Source: JBCBSZ01 sp039185015 (GTDB lineage Bacteria > Actinomycetota > Acidimicrobiia > Acidimicrobiales > Poriferisodalaceae). Taken from it: DNA of 64,000 nucleotides. The DNA is taken from the NCBI GenBank assembly GCA_039185015.1, contig JBCDAU010000028.1:1-64000 (forward strand). The letters are read 5' to 3'. Shown here one piece after another: positions 1-8,265 of this stretch; the stretch's first letter is position 1; each line of letters opens with the position of its first letter. The notes under the pieces are model-generated. The model was not told the origin of the DNA, ran no database searches, and saw only the letters and a list, made by a program, of their open reading frames with translations. The position numbers and the translations under genes were made by a program.

Positions 1-210
1 ACACCGGGAGGAGGGCGGGGCTCCGGGGCCCCGCCCGGGTCAGTAGCGCACGGCCCGGGCCGCAGCCCGCCAGGGCGAGGACACCGGGAGGAGGGTGGGG
101 CTCCGGGGCCCCGCCCGGGTCAGTAGCGCACGGCCCGGGCCGCAGCCCGCCAGGGCGAGGACACCGGGAGGAGGGTGGGGCTCCGGGGCCCCGCCCGGGT
201 CAGTAGCGCA
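1..210. repeat. 80-bp tandem repeat, 2.6 copies, with terminator-like hairpins
   Basis: Unit 1 is 1-80, unit 2 is 81-160, and unit 3 is partial (161-210). The copies differ by one base: GGGCGGGG in unit 1 against GGGTGGGG in units 2 and 3. Each unit holds a GC-rich hairpin (arms GGGCGGGGC and GCCCCGCCC around a 6-base loop in unit 1) followed by GTCAGTAGCGCA. That last piece is the reverse complement of the final codons and stop of the queuosine-salvage gene ending at 200. The repeat therefore looks like duplication of the gene's 3' end plus its terminator. A diverged single copy of the hairpin part lies at 41731-41790. The array may continue to the left of the window. Confidence 0.9.
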
Positions 211-1168
211 GCGTGATGGTGCGGTGATGCTCGCCGAAGTCCGCGGCGTCCGGGCCGAGCACGGCTTCGGACCAGAGGCGGTAGTCGAGCGCCGGCGCGG
301 TCACCGGGTTGCCTCGCTCGTGGAGCGCGTCGCGAAGCTGCGCTCCACAACGGATGGTCGCCCAGCGAATGGCGTGCTCGGCGTCGGACCGGGCCTCGAT
401 GAGGCGGCGTCCGTCGACCGTCGACGCGAGCTGGGGTGAGTACACCATGGCGCCGACGTGGCGGAGCACCCGGGGCAGCATGTAGTCGGGGTACACGGGG
501 ACGTCGTCGAAGCCCGTGAACCCGTCGGCCGCCCAGCCCCGCCCTGCCGCCATGATCGACGCCGCCAGGTGGGAGAGCTTGTCGAAGCGCAGCTCCCCCG
601 CCGACGTCTCGGTGCGGTCGAAGTAGCCGGGCACCGTCTCGGTCAGCAGCGCGGCGATGCGGACGCCATCTCGCCCCGCCTCCTCGACGAGGTGGAGGGC
701 GGAACCGTCCCAGCGATCGAGGAGCGTGGCCGCGACCCGACGCAGCAGATCGACCCGCTCGGGGACGAGCTGCAGCGTTCCCCGGCCGGCGAACAGCGCC
801 GCACCGTCAGCATCGTCCAGCGCAGCCAGGCCCGCCAGATCGAGACCGCCGGGTCCGAGGCGGCGCGTGAACGCGGCGAAGATCCCGGGCGCATCGTCGA
901 GCCACTCGCCGTCGAGCTCGGTGCTCCACATCTCGTCGCCCTCGGGCGGCCAGAGGCAGGCGAGGACCGACACGGCGGTGACGACGTAGTCGAACCACCA
1001 GGACTCGGGCCGCTCGTCCGGCGTTCCGGGGTAGTCGAAGGCCGGCAGCGGGAACGCGTCGTCCGCCCAGCGATCGGCGAGACGGGCGATGGCATCGTCG
1101 TCGATGCGGACTCCCCACTCGACCGGCGGCGCCGTCGCGCGGAGGTCGACGGCCGCGATCGCCCCCAT
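200..1168 (-). CDS. Queuosine salvage protein (DUF2419/Qng1 family)
   Basis: This 322-aa protein matches the DUF2419 family, also known as Qng1 (C9orf64-like). Family members hydrolyse queuosine 5'-monophosphate to release queuine for tRNA modification. Seen: the family blocks FDYPGTP near residue 44, SWWFDYV near 56, LVEEAGRDGVRIAALL in mid-protein, FDKLSHLAAS, PVYPDYMLPRVLRH, and a C-terminal LDYRLWSEAV plus HHRT..RY ending. Length is normal for the family. The start codon overlaps the stop of ribA (TGATG), so translation is probably coupled. It is the last gene of a ribD-ribA operon. The end of its coding sequence is duplicated in the repeat at 1-210. Function is inferred from family resemblance. 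Confidence 0.85.
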   Translation of the reverse strand: MGAIAAVDLRATAPPVEWGVRIDDDAIARLADRWADDAFPLPAFDYPGTPDERPESWWFDYVVTAVSVLACLWPPEGDEMWSTELDGEWLDDAPGIFAAFTRRLGPGGLDLAGLAALDDADGAALFAGRGTLQLVPERVDLLRRVAATLLDRWDGSALHLVEEAGRDGVRIAALLTETVPGYFDRTETSAGELRFDKLSHLAASIMAAGRGWAADGFTGFDDVPVYPDYMLPRVLRHVGAMVYSPQLASTVDGRRLIEARSDAEHAIRWATIRCGAQLRDALHERGNPVTAPALDYRLWSEAVLGPDAADFGEHHRTITLRY

Positions 1169-1806
1169 CAGGAGGCCTCGTCGAGCCCCGGCGGGAGGAT
1201 GTGGCCCATCCGGTCCCGCTTGGTGGCGATGTAGCGCTCGGCCTCGGGATGGATGGGCACGTCGAGCGGGACCCGCTCCTCGACGACGAGCCCGAGCTCC
1301 TGGAGTCCGTCGATCTTCTGCGGGTTGTTGCTCATCAGCCGGAGCCGACGGGCGCCGAGATCACGGAGGATGCGCGCGGCGACGTCGTACTCACGGCTGT
1401 CGACCGGCAGGCCGAGCTCGACGTTGGCGTCGACGGTGTCGAGGCCCTGGTCCTGGAGCTCGTAGGCCCGAAGCTTGTGGGAGATGCCGATGCCACGACC
1501 CTCGTGACCGCGCAGGTACACGACGACGCCTCGACCGACCTCGGCGATGACGCGCATCGCCTCGTGGAGCTGCGGTCCGCAGTCGCAGCGGATGCTGCCG
1601 AAGACGTCGCCGGTCAGGCACTCGCTGTGGACGCGAACGAGGACGGGCTCGCCGTCGTCGACGTCGCCCGCCACGTAGGCGAGGTGGGTGTGGCCGTCGA
1701 GCGAGCTCTCGAAGCTGATGCAGCGGAACTCGCCCCATCGGGTGGGGATGCGAGCGGACGCCGTTTGCGCCACCGATTCGCCGACGGCGTCGAAATGCAG
1801 GGTCAC
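1168..1806 (-). CDS. ribA: GTP cyclohydrolase II
   Basis: Catalyses the first committed step of riboflavin synthesis, GTP to 2,5-diamino-6-ribosylamino-pyrimidinone phosphate, formate and pyrophosphate, in the cytoplasm. At 212 aa it is a stand-alone RibA rather than the RibBA fusion. Seen: the zinc triad C63-x10-C74-x-C76 (SECLTGDVFGSIRCDC), the GHEGRGIG motif near residue 100, and SNNPQKI near 160. The start ATG overlaps the ribD stop by four bases (ATGA). The gene is followed without a gap by the queuosine salvage gene. No ribB or ribE is present in the window. Confidence 0.96.
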   Translation of the reverse strand: MTLHFDAVGESVAQTASARIPTRWGEFRCISFESSLDGHTHLAYVAGDVDDGEPVLVRVHSECLTGDVFGSIRCDCGPQLHEAMRVIAEVGRGVVVYLRGHEGRGIGISHKLRAYELQDQGLDTVDANVELGLPVDSREYDVAARILRDLGARRLRLMSNNPQKIDGLQELGLVVEERVPLDVPIHPEAERYIATKRDRMGHILPPGLDEAS

Positions 1807-2804
1807 GAGCCTCCCCTCAGCGGTCCCGATGGCACGACCTCGACCCTGAGATCATCGCCGACCCGGGCGACCGAGTCGATCTCACCACGCCAGAGTTGGT
1901 CGATCGTGGGGGCGGCGATCCCGTCGAGACCGGGCCTCGCCCCGGTGCCACCGACCAGCGCGGGAGCCAGGTAGAGGACGTACCGATCGACGATCCCGTG
2001 CTCGTGGAACGACGCGGCGACCGTGGCGCCGCCCTCGACCATCAGCTGGAGCACGCGCTCGTCGCCGAGATGATCGAGGAGCTCGTCGAGCGGTCCGTCC
2101 CACTCGAGGCAGGGGTGGACCCTGGCGTCAGCGGGCGCACGCCCCAGCACGACCCGGCGGGGGTCGGGGCCCTCGACGTGGCGCACCGTGAGCGCCGGAT
2201 CGTCGGCGCGCACCGTCCCGGCCCCGACGAGGATCGCGTCGCTCTCGGCGCGGAGCCGATGGGCGTCGCGGCGGGCCGCCTCGCCGGTGATCCACTGCGA
2301 GGAACCGTCGACCGCGGCCGTGGCTCCGTCGAGGGTGGTGGCCAGCTTGCAGACGACGTACGGGCGTCCGGTGCGTCGGTGGTGGAGGTAGGCGGCGAGC
2401 TGGGCCTCGACCTCGTCGGCACAGACCCCGACCTCGACGTCGATGCCTGCGGCCTCCAGCGTCGCCAGACCGCGGCCGGCGACCTGGTCGTCAGGATCGA
2501 CGACGCCGACGACGACCCGAGCGACGCCCTCGGCGATGATCCGCTCCACGCACGGACCGGTGCGGCCGTGGTGCGAGCACGGCTCGAGCGTCGAGACGAC
2601 CGTCGAGCCCCGGGCCGCCTCACCGACCTCGTCGAGGGCCACGATCTCGGCGTGACGGCCGCCTGGCGGCTCGGTCGCGCCGGTGGCCAGCAGCACCCCG
2701 TCCGGATCGAGCACCGCGGCGCCGACCCAGGGGTTGGGGGACGTCCAGGGGCGCACCCGGTCGGCAGCCGCCATCGCCGCCCCCATCGCCGCTCGGTCGT
2801 CCAT
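1803..2804 (-). CDS. ribD: Bifunctional diaminohydroxyphosphoribosyl-aminopyrimidine deaminase / 5-amino-6-(5-phosphoribosylamino)uracil reductase
   Basis: Carries out the second and third steps of riboflavin synthesis. The 333-aa protein has both domains. The N-terminal zinc deaminase shows H51-A-E53 and PC76-x8-C85 (EPCSHHGRTGPC). The C-terminal DHFR-like reductase starts near residue 147 (RPYVVCKLATTLDG) and includes SQWITG and MVEGGATV. It is the first gene of the ribD-ribA-queuosine salvage operon. I looked for an FMN riboswitch in the 172 bases upstream and saw no conserved RFN blocks, so control by flavin is not supported by the sequence. Confidence 0.95.
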   Translation of the reverse strand: MDDRAAMGAAMAAADRVRPWTSPNPWVGAAVLDPDGVLLATGATEPPGGRHAEIVALDEVGEAARGSTVVSTLEPCSHHGRTGPCVERIIAEGVARVVVGVVDPDDQVAGRGLATLEAAGIDVEVGVCADEVEAQLAAYLHHRRTGRPYVVCKLATTLDGATAAVDGSSQWITGEAARRDAHRLRAESDAILVGAGTVRADDPALTVRHVEGPDPRRVVLGRAPADARVHPCLEWDGPLDELLDHLGDERVLQLMVEGGATVAASFHEHGIVDRYVLYLAPALVGGTGARPGLDGIAAPTIDQLWRGEIDSVARVGDDLRVEVVPSGPLRGGS

Positions 2805-2951
2805 GCACTGCCCCGTCCACGTGTTCGGCAGGGCCTGCGATCGTACCGACGAGCCGACAGGAACCCTCGAACACGAGCCTCAACATCGTCCGGGATCGAC
2901 CGATGCCCGCAGTGGCGCTCTCGCCTCGGGGATCGAGCACACGTACGAGGC

Positions 2952-2970
2952 CGCCGGCCCTGAACCGGCG
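2952..2970. terminator. Short GC hairpin after the beta-helix gene
   Basis: Arms CGCCGG (2952-2957) and CCGGCG (2965-2970) enclose a 7-base loop directly past the stop at 2977. There is no T-run, which is common for high-GC actinobacterial terminators. Weak call. Confidence 0.4.
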
Positions 2971-2976
2971 TCGACC

Positions 2977-5718
2977 TCAGCGGACCGTCGCCGACGCCGA
3001 CGTCGGAGCGGAGTTGTTCTTCGCCAGATCCTGGACGCGGATGGCGTAGGTGTAGCTCCGGCCCGGGACGACCGAGTCGTCGACGAAGGTCGTCCCCCTC
3101 GGCACCCAGGCGACGTAGCGACCGTCGCGGTGGACCAGGTACCCACCGACGCTGCGCTCGTCGATCCCCGGGTTCCACTCGACGACGACGGAGCCCCCCA
3201 CGGCCCTCGCGGTGACTCCGGTGGGTGCCCGGGGAGCCTGCGTGTCGGCCCCGGAGGTGCTGCCGACGGCCACCTGGAGTCGAGCGGAGGGATCGGAGAC
3301 CGTGCCGTCGGTCCACTGGGCCCTGACCTGGTAGCGCGCGATGTCACCGACGCTCACCGAACGGTCGGTGAACGACAACCGGCCGGGCGGCACGAACGCC
3401 AGGAACTCCCAGTCCCGGTGGATCAGCCATCCGGCGAGCTCGCTCTGGTCACCCGGCCGCCACGAGACGGTCACCGAGGCACCGGTGCTGCGCGCCTCGA
3501 CCGCGGCCGGAGCGACCGGCGCGTCGGGTCCGGGCGGATCGCCGGCACCGATCGCCGCCGGCACGGCGACGACGAGGGCGGTCGGCGCCGAGTTGTTCCG
3601 GGCCGCGTCCTGGGAGCGGATCTCATAGCGGTACGACTCACCGGGTGTCGCCGTGATGTCCCGATAGGTCGAGCCGCGACCGACGTAGGCGAGATAGACC
3701 CCGTCGCGATGCACGAGGTGACCGGTGACCTCACGGTCGTCGTTGCCCGGCGTCCAGCTCAGCTCGACCGCCTGCGCGTTCGACTCGGCGGTCAGCCTCG
3801 TGGGTGCGGAGGGCGCGCTGACGTCCTGCCCACCACCGTCGTTGCCACCACCGTCGTCGTTCCCACCGCCACCGCCGTTGCCACCGCCGTCGTTGCCGCC
3901 GTCGTCGTTCCCACCACCGTCGTTCCCACCACCACCGTCGTTGCCGCCACCGTCGTTGCCGCCACCGTCGTTGCAGTCGGGGCCGGGGCTGGCGTTGACG
4001 GGCGCGAAGAGGCCGCGGTCGTCGAAGCCGCCGGCGATGCCGGCGATGTCGGCCAACCAGCCCGGCACGGTCGCACCGGTGCCGTCGGCCGGGCCGCCGC
4101 GACGGGCGGTGGAGTCGGCATCGAGGGCGGTGAAGTTCCCGGTGGTCTCGACGTCGCCCTGGCCGAGCCCGGTGGACGCCTGCCAGCCCGTGACGGTGGT
4201 CGAGGCGATCATGCGGTTCGGCCAGTCGCCGAAGCCGACGACCCATCGGGGCATCGAGGCCGAGTCGCGGTGGAACAGGTTGTGATCCGGTCGCACGTCG
4301 AAGTCGTAGGCCGATCGCTGCTGCACGGTGTCGGTGATGAACAGCAGGGGCTTGTTGACGTCGGTGCCGTTGACCAGGACGTTGTTGCGGACGTCGACGT
4401 CGTCGATGTTCCACGAGATGAGGTCGGGCACCGGGCCGTACCGATCGTCGTGGGTGAGGCCGAAGGCCGGGTCGCCCTGCCCGCTCGCCGAATCGAGCTC
4501 GGCATCGAGCACGGCGATCGCCTGCGACGTCCCGACGATCACGTTGTTGTAGATCCGGCTGTCGTTCGACTCGGCGAACTGGATGCCGCGCAGGTCGCCC
4601 TCGGACAGGTTCGACAGCAGCCGGGCCTTCGCGCTGTTCTCGATGTGGAACCCGTACCGATCGTTGCGATCCGTGTGGTTGCCGACGATGTCCACGCCGA
4701 GCACGGACTCGTCGATCCAGACGGCGTCGCTGTGGTTCTGCCGGAAGACGTTGTCGCGGATCTCGACCCACCGGCTCGCGGTGACCTTCAGACCGGCGGC
4801 TGACGCGTTCATCGCGAACCGCTCGGCGTTGTTGCCCTCGACGAGGTTGTCGGCGAACAGCAGGTTGTCAGCATGGTGGGCGTTGACGCCGAGCTGTCCG
4901 TTGTCGACGAACGAGTTGGACGTGATGACCGCGTCGCGCCCGAGCACCTGCAGACCGGTGTTGGCGTTGTCGACGAACACGGACTCGGTCACGGTCACGC
5001 GAGCGCTGTCGGCGTCGATGCGCAGGGCGGCCCACTCGTTGGGCTGGCTGGCGAAGTGCCGGAATCCGAGGCCGTGAACCTCGGAGTCGGAGGCGTTGTC
5101 GAGGAAGAGGCCGACGGTGCGCATGGCCACCTCGACCGTGCGGCCGCGGGGATCGGTGCCGAGCCGGACGCGCCCCGACGAGTCGACGTGGAACGAGCCG
5201 GCGTCCAGCTGGTTGGTCGAGCCGACCTGCTCGAGCTGCACCCCGTCCACGGCCACGATCGCGAGGTGGCCGGCGATGTCGCGGTCGCCGAGCTGCAGGC
5301 TCGACCGGAAGAACGAGCGCCGGTCCTGGTTCGTCGGCACCCGGGTCCGGTCGGTGGCCCAGACGCCGTCGATGCGGGTCCAGTCGGTGACGACGTCGCT
5401 GCCGGCGACCCAGACCGTCTCGCCCGGTCGGGCCACGATGCGGCGACTCCCGTTCCGGACCACGACCGACTCGCGATAGGTGCCCTCGCGGACGATGACC
5501 GTGCCGCCGTTGCCGGCGAGATCGACACCCCGCTGCAGGGTGCGGACGGGTGAGCCGGGCGCGCCGCTGTTGGCGTCGTTGCCCGACGGCGAGACGTGGA
5601 TGCCCGAACCGGGCTCGCTGCAGGCGCCGGCGGGGGTGGACGAGCTGGAGGGGTTCGCGGTCACGAGGAGGACGACGAAGAGGACGACCGCGGAGGCGAT
5701 CACACCGATGCGTTGCAA
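2977..5718 (-). CDS. Secreted right-handed beta-helix protein with C-terminal fibronectin type III repeats
   Basis: The 913-aa protein begins with a signal peptide (basic MQR, then a hydrophobic stretch to about residue 22). Next comes a DUF1565-like start (HVSPSGNDANSGAPGSP) and a long parallel beta-helix rich in asparagine ladders (SNSFVDNGQLG, EIRDNVFRQNHSD). This fold is typical of polysaccharide lyases, epimerases and adhesins. A Gly/Asn/Asp linker follows near residues 580-630. Three fibronectin III-like modules of about 85 aa close the protein; each has a conserved HRD.....V..G..Y core. No catalytic residues can be assigned, so whether it is an enzyme or an adhesin is open. It is monocistronic. 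Confidence 0.85.
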   Translation of the reverse strand: MQRIGVIASAVVLFVVLLVTANPSSSSTPAGACSEPGSGIHVSPSGNDANSGAPGSPVRTLQRGVDLAGNGGTVIVREGTYRESVVVRNGSRRIVARPGETVWVAGSDVVTDWTRIDGVWATDRTRVPTNQDRRSFFRSSLQLGDRDIAGHLAIVAVDGVQLEQVGSTNQLDAGSFHVDSSGRVRLGTDPRGRTVEVAMRTVGLFLDNASDSEVHGLGFRHFASQPNEWAALRIDADSARVTVTESVFVDNANTGLQVLGRDAVITSNSFVDNGQLGVNAHHADNLLFADNLVEGNNAERFAMNASAAGLKVTASRWVEIRDNVFRQNHSDAVWIDESVLGVDIVGNHTDRNDRYGFHIENSAKARLLSNLSEGDLRGIQFAESNDSRIYNNVIVGTSQAIAVLDAELDSASGQGDPAFGLTHDDRYGPVPDLISWNIDDVDVRNNVLVNGTDVNKPLLFITDTVQQRSAYDFDVRPDHNLFHRDSASMPRWVVGFGDWPNRMIASTTVTGWQASTGLGQGDVETTGNFTALDADSTARRGGPADGTGATVPGWLADIAGIAGGFDDRGLFAPVNASPGPDCNDGGGNDGGGNDGGGGNDGGGNDDGGNDGGGNGGGGGNDDGGGNDGGGQDVSAPSAPTRLTAESNAQAVELSWTPGNDDREVTGHLVHRDGVYLAYVGRGSTYRDITATPGESYRYEIRSQDAARNNSAPTALVVAVPAAIGAGDPPGPDAPVAPAAVEARSTGASVTVSWRPGDQSELAGWLIHRDWEFLAFVPPGRLSFTDRSVSVGDIARYQVRAQWTDGTVSDPSARLQVAVGSTSGADTQAPRAPTGVTARAVGGSVVVEWNPGIDERSVGGYLVHRDGRYVAWVPRGTTFVDDSVVPGRSYTYAIRVQDLAKNNSAPTSASATVR
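3829..3975 (-). repeat. Low-complexity GGN/GND-coding tract
   Basis: Imperfect CCACCGTCGTTGCC-type repeats encode the Gly-Asn-Asp-Gly linker between the beta-helix and the FN3 modules. The tract is coding and is not a CRISPR array; its length is probably variable between strains. Confidence 0.85.
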
Positions 5719-5853
5719 GTTACCGACACTCCTGGAAGGTCACCGCGCGCCGCAGAACGTATCAGGAGGAGCGTTTCGACCACGCCACGTCTCTGTTCAG
5801 ACTCTGTGTGGTCGCACGAGCAGAGCCGGGGAACCGGGGTCGGTATCGACGGT

Positions 5854-5859
5854 TAGGGT
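5854..5859 (+). promoter_or_regulatory. TAGGGT -10-like box
   Basis: TAGGGT lies 6 bases before the ATG at 5866, which opens a 7-codon ORF whose stop overlaps the GTG of the luciferase-like gene at 5886. The spacing fits a leaderless transcript. Inferred from the same arrangement at many other starts in this window. Confidence 0.4.
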
Positions 5860-5865
5860 CCGATC

Positions 5866-5889
5866 ATGCCCCAGGACGAGCGCTCGTGA
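5866..5889 (+). CDS. Possible 7-aa leader peptide (MPQDERS)
   Basis: ATG at 5866 opens seven codons and a TGA at 5887-5889. The TGA overlaps the GTG start (5886-5888) of the next gene as GTGA. With the -10-like box at 5854 this could be a leaderless leader peptide coupling translation to the oxidoreductase. It may also be chance. Confidence 0.25.
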   Translation: MPQDERS

Positions 5890-6692
5890 GGATCGGCATC
5901 TCGCCGTTCGCCTCGACACGAGAGACGGTCGTCGAGCTGTCGCAGCTCGCGGTCGAGGGCGGCCTCGACACGCTCTGGTTGGGCGACGGCTACCTCGCCA
6001 ACCCCGACTTCGCGGGGTGGGCGGGCGGCATGGAGACCATGACGGAGCTGGCCTGGCTGAGCGGCACGTTCCCGTCGGCCCGGGTCGGGATCTCCGCCGC
6101 CGTACTCCCGATGCGGGACCTGCCGTGGACCGCCAAGCAGGCCAACACGCTCCATCGCATCGCCGGCGGGGGGTTCGTCCTCGCCGTGGCCGCCGGCTTC
6201 TGGAGGCAGGATCTCGAGGCGCGAGGCGTCGACTTCGACCGGCGCGGAGACGTGTTCGACGACGGCGTGGCCGAGCTCCGTGCCGCGCTCGTCGACGAGT
6301 CGCTGAACCCCGGACCACCCGATGGCGGACCGCCACCCGTCTGGCTCGCTGGGGCGAGGGCGACCATGCGCAAGGCCGCTGCGCTCGGACTCCCGTTCCA
6401 GGCCTCGCGGGCACTGCCCGACGAGCTGGCGCCTGTGGCCGACGAGTTCCGGGACCTCGGCGGCACGGTGCTCACGCATCGGGTTCGCGTCGAGATCGGC
6501 GAGCACGACGTCGCCGGCGAGGTGGTCGACTGGCAAGCGGTCAGCGGTTCGGTCGCTCGGGTCGTCGACACGCTGGGTCGGTACCGGAACCTCGGCGTCG
6601 CCGATCTGAGCTGCGTCCCCGGGCAGGACGACGCCACCTCGCTCCGCACGGTCGAGGCGCTGGTCGCCGACGTGCTCCCTCAGCTCGGATGA
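5886..6692 (+). CDS. Luciferase-like (LLM) F420/FMN-dependent oxidoreductase
   Basis: A 268-aa TIM-barrel protein of the luciferase-like monooxygenase superfamily, starting VRIGISPF at a GTG. Seen: an N-terminal strand followed by GGLDTLWLGDGYLANPD, then PSARVGISAAVLPMRDLPWTAKQANTL-type active-site-loop spacing and a glycine-rich GGGFVLAVAAGFW segment, all usual for this fold. Members use F420H2 or FMNH2; the cofactor and substrate cannot be read from the sequence. Its last 13 bases overlap the convergent peroxidase-related gene. It is the first of four LLM genes in 4.3 kb. Confidence 0.8.
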   Translation: MRIGISPFASTRETVVELSQLAVEGGLDTLWLGDGYLANPDFAGWAGGMETMTELAWLSGTFPSARVGISAAVLPMRDLPWTAKQANTLHRIAGGGFVLAVAAGFWRQDLEARGVDFDRRGDVFDDGVAELRAALVDESLNPGPPDGGPPPVWLAGARATMRKAAALGLPFQASRALPDELAPVADEFRDLGGTVLTHRVRVEIGEHDVAGEVVDWQAVSGSVARVVDTLGRYRNLGVADLSCVPGQDDATSLRTVEALVADVLPQLG

Positions 6693-7267
6693 TCAGCCGA
6701 CGGCACGGCCTTCGTCGCCTCGTGCTCGGTGCTCATCACCGACCGGATGCCCAGACCCATCACGACCCGGTTGATGTAGCAGTAGTAGGCGACCATGTTG
6801 TTGAGGTCGAGCACGTCGAGGTCCTCGAGCCCCACCGCCCGCAGCTCGTCGACGTCGCCCTCGGTCATCTCGGTGGGGTGCGAGGTGAGCTTTGCCGCAT
6901 GGGCGCAGATCGCGTCGTAGCGACGGTCGCCGGTCGCCACGGCCGTCGGGTCGCGCTGGATCGCTGCGATGGTGCCGTCGTCGAGCCCGAGCGACCGCAG
7001 CTTGAGCTCCAGGCCGGAGGCGCAGTGGTCGGTGCCGTTGATCACCGACGTCACGAACGCGGCCGACTGCCGCTCGATCTGCGTGAGGTCCGACGGGCAC
7101 TGCTCGACGGCGCGGTAGAGGCGCAGGCGCTCGTCGACGATCGCCGGATAGAGGCTGCCGACCATCGTGAACTCGGCGGGCTCGCCGAGGGAGGCGGCCT
7201 GCCAGTCGTAGGCCGCCTTCAGCTCCCCGTCGGCGTCGTCCCGGTCGATCGTGCGGATCCAGGCCAT
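6680..7267 (-). CDS. Peroxidase-related / carboxymuconolactone decarboxylase-like (AhpD fold) protein
   Basis: A 195-aa helical protein resembling uncharacterised peroxidase-related enzymes. Seen: IERQSAAFVTSVINGTDHCASG near residue 75, which aligns with the AhpD active-site helix, but with D-H-C where AhpD has C-x-x-C, so only one cysteine remains. The start MAWIRTIDRDD at 7267 is preferred over the longer frame because a TACGAT box sits 6 bases upstream, fitting a leaderless mRNA. It is divergent from the LLM gene at 7291 with 23 bases between them. Thiol chemistry is therefore uncertain. Confidence 0.75.
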   Translation of the reverse strand: MAWIRTIDRDDADGELKAAYDWQAASLGEPAEFTMVGSLYPAIVDERLRLYRAVEQCPSDLTQIERQSAAFVTSVINGTDHCASGLELKLRSLGLDDGTIAAIQRDPTAVATGDRRYDAICAHAAKLTSHPTEMTEGDVDELRAVGLEDLDVLDLNNMVAYYCYINRVVMGLGIRSVMSTEHEATKAVPSADHPS

Positions 7268-7273
7268 CCCCCG

Positions 7274-7283
7274 ATCGTAGGGT
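7274..7283. promoter_or_regulatory. Overlapping divergent -10-like boxes
   Basis: On the plus strand TAGGGT (7278-7283) lies 7 bases before the ATG at 7291. On the minus strand TACGAT (7279-7274) lies 6 bases before the ATG at 7267. The two boxes share two base pairs, so the promoters probably exclude each other. Confidence 0.5.
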
Positions 7284-7290
7284 CGGCGCG

Positions 7291-8265
7291 ATGAGCTCAC
7301 GATCGTTGCGCAGCGGCCTCTGGTTGTTCCCCGATCGCCCGGCGGCCGAGTTGGTCGAGGCGATCGTCTACGCCGAGGAGCTGGGTCTCGACGAGATCTG
7401 GCTCGGTGACGAGGGCCCCGCCCGGGAGCCGTTCACGGTCCTGGGCGCAGCAGCGGTGCGGACCGAGCGGATCCGGCTCGGCATCGGCGTGACGAACCCG
7501 TACGTCCGCCACCCCGGGATCGCGATCGCCACCGCCGCGACGATCGCCGAGCTCGCCGGCCCCAGGGTGCTGCTCGGTGTCGGTGCCGGCGGGACGCTCT
7601 CACTGGGCCCGTTCGAGCTGGAGGCTCCCCGCCCCCTCGCTGCGGTGAGGGACTTCCTCTCCATCGCCCGCGCCAGCCGGGACGGTACCGCCGTGCCGGG
7701 GTACGTGCCGTCGGAGCTGTCGGTCACCGCTGCGGCTCCACCGGTGTCGCTCTACGTCGGCGCCCGTGGCCCCCGCCTCAACACGCTCGCCTCCGAGGTC
7801 GCCGACGGCGCCTTCGTCGCTGGCATGCCACCGTTCCGGTTCGGCGAGGTGATCGGCTGGACCCGATCGGTGAACCCGATCGACGTCGCCCTGTACCCGA
7901 GCGCGGCCCTCGACGACGCGTCGAAGGAACGCAACCGGCCCGAGATGGTGTGGGCGCTCCTCGACTCGCCGCCCGAGCTCTACGACCGCTTCGACCTGCG
8001 GCGCTCCGACGTCGAGGCGGCGGCCGAGGCGATCCGGGCCGGTGACCGTGGCCCGGCGGCCGACCTGATCCACGACGACCTGCTGGCCGAGCTGCTGCTG
8101 ATCGGCGAGCCCGACGTGGTCGGTGGGCGGCTGGCCGATCTGGTGCGAGCGCACCGACCGGCTTCGATCGGCCTCGCCGTGATCACCGACGACCTCCCCG
8201 CGACGATCGAGGCCGCCGCGCAGACCTTCACGAGCATGCGCAAAGCGCTCACCCGACGGCCATGA
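7291..8265 (+). CDS. Luciferase-like (LLM) F420-dependent oxidoreductase
   Basis: A 324-aa LLM-family protein close to the methylene-tetrahydromethanopterin-reductase-like branch. Seen: AEELGLDEIWLGDEG near residue 29, RIRLGIGVTNPYVRHPG near 58, and GPRVLLGVGAGGT near 92; TNPY-x-RHP is typical of this branch. Likely F420-dependent, but the substrate is unknown. The start is probably leaderless. It overlaps the next LLM gene by four bases (ATGA), so the two are co-translated and may be a related pair. Confidence 0.85.
   Translation: MSSRSLRSGLWLFPDRPAAELVEAIVYAEELGLDEIWLGDEGPAREPFTVLGAAAVRTERIRLGIGVTNPYVRHPGIAIATAATIAELAGPRVLLGVGAGGTLSLGPFELEAPRPLAAVRDFLSIARASRDGTAVPGYVPSELSVTAAAPPVSLYVGARGPRLNTLASEVADGAFVAGMPPFRFGEVIGWTRSVNPIDVALYPSAALDDASKERNRPEMVWALLDSPPELYDRFDLRRSDVEAAAEAIRAGDRGPAADLIHDDLLAELLLIGEPDVVGGRLADLVRAHRPASIGLAVITDDLPATIEAAAQTFTSMRKALTRRP

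Noticed and set aside
2805..2976. FMN riboswitch upstream of ribD
   Set aside because: None of the conserved RFN-element blocks could be found on the minus strand.
3829..3975. CRISPR-like short repeats
   Set aside because: Irregular units inside a coding frame; encode a Gly/Asn linker. No spacers.
2683..4803. Plus-strand open frame of about 700 codons antisense to the beta-helix gene
   Set aside because: Shadow of a clear coding frame; Val/Ala runs arise from the GGN-coding repeat.
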